64,000 bases of DNA, taken from Cochleicola gelatinilyticus. GTDB taxonomy: Bacteria > Bacteroidota > Bacteroidia > Flavobacteriales > Flavobacteriaceae. Where the stretch lies: NCBI RefSeq assembly GCF_001637325.1, contig NZ_LRXL01000037.1:579757-643756 (forward strand). Reading direction: 5' to 3'. The notes below the pieces were generated by a model. The model saw nothing but the letters and a program-made list of their open reading frames with translations, was not told the origin of the DNA and ran no database searches. Below, one piece after another: positions 63,759 through 64,000 of the stretch; within the stretch, counting starts at the first letter, position 1; the number at the start of each line of letters is the position of its first letter. A program made the position numbers and the translations under genes.

Positions 63759-63832
63759 TGAGCCCGATAGGATTCGAACCTATGACCGCCTCCTTAGAAG
63801 GGAGGTGCTCTATCCAGCTGAGCTACGAGCCC
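63759..63832 (-). tRNA. tRNA-Arg (anticodon TCT)
   Basis: 74-base cloverleaf. Acceptor stem GGGCTCG / CGGGCTC, D-arm GCTCAGCTGGATAGAGC, anticodon stem CCTCC/GGAGG around CTTCTAA with TCT, T-arm ATAGG TTCGAAT CCTAT, discriminator A. No CCA is encoded. Decodes AGA. Confidence 0.97.
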
Positions 63833-63857
63833 GTAAAGGGTTATTAACAATAAAAAG

Positions 63858-63932
63858 TCGGGGTGGCAGGATTCGAACCTGCGACCTCCTGCTCCCAAAG
63901 CAGGCGCGATGACCGGGCTACGCTACACCCCG
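63858..63932 (-). tRNA. tRNA-Pro (anticodon TGG)
   Basis: 75-base cloverleaf. Acceptor stem CGGGGTG / CACCCCG, D-arm GCGTAGCCCGGTCATCGC, anticodon stem CCTGC/GCAGG around TTTGGGA with TGG, T-arm GCAGG TTCGAAT CCTGC, discriminator A. No CCA is encoded. It lies 25 bases upstream of tRNA-Arg in the same transcript. Confidence 0.97.
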
Positions 63933-64000
63933 AATGGTGTATAATTAATCAGTATTTCAATATTTCCACGAGGTTAAGACAGCACTAAGCAACCATTAAG

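Noticed and set aside
1..64000. Prophage, insertion sequence, toxin-antitoxin, CRISPR or secretion-cluster content
   Set aside because: No transposase, integrase, repeat-spacer array or paired small toxin genes could be found; the gene content is core-like throughout.

Overview
The window looks like a chromosomal segment of a member of the Flavobacteriaceae (Bacteroidota), probably marine. The evidence is a type IX secretion sorting domain, several Flavobacteriia-type families (DUF4834, DUF3822, a flavobacterial YfhO protein, a large repeat-rich OmpA protein), surface-lipoprotein signals (Cys followed by Asp run), AT-rich spacers, weak or absent Shine-Dalgarno sites, and repeated promoter cores of the form TAnnTTTG with an upstream TTG. 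I saw no prophage, insertion sequence, CRISPR array or integron. This is mostly core genome, and the genus cannot be fixed from the sequence alone.

Layout. 0-11.5 kb: threonine aldolase, YegP, repeat-rich OmpA protein, thioredoxin-like protein, YbaB, a prolyl oligopeptidase lipoprotein. Then comes a likely sulfonolipid (capnine) pair, a cysteate-synthase-like PLP enzyme and a serine-palmitoyltransferase-like acyltransferase, facing a GNAT/outer-membrane beta-barrel operon. 11.5-18.8 kb: DUF4834, YfhO plus glycosyltransferase, pyrR-pyrB, a small STAS-like protein, RNase Z. 18.9-23.1 kb: pdxH and a sixA-ppk-ppx polyphosphate operon. 23-31.9 kb: RluA, a small secreted protein, MiaE, DnaX, RNase P RNA, a STAS-like protein, RsmD, DUF3822, a pilin-like anchored protein, a RecD-like helicase, DUF4126.

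32-38.7 kb: a KdsB-KdnB fusion (8-amino-Kdo route) with an acyltransferase, a surface lipoprotein, YebC, pterin dehydratase, an RmlD-like reductase, glutaminase. 38.7-44.9 kb: gcvT plus a thrA-thrB-thrC operon preceded by a 31-codon candidate leader peptide. 45-52 kb: Nnr, DUF2200, an unknown protein, a TlpA-type lipoprotein, histidine ammonia-lyase, a T9SS cargo, a second STAS-like paralog. 52-64 kb: ClpC, GyrA, a TPR protein, an NlpC/P60 peptidase, a thiolase, a 7TM-HD phosphodiesterase, a HAD phosphatase and tRNA-Arg/tRNA-Pro.

The points most worth a second look are two copies of a structured repeat RNA element (resembling the Flavo-1 class), the candidate threonine leader peptide, the KdsB-KdnB fusion, the capnine gene neighbourhood, and a pseudouridine synthase whose reading frame begins with no canonical start codon. 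Coordinates of starts were refined from the longest open frames by signal peptides, family N-termini and promoter positions.
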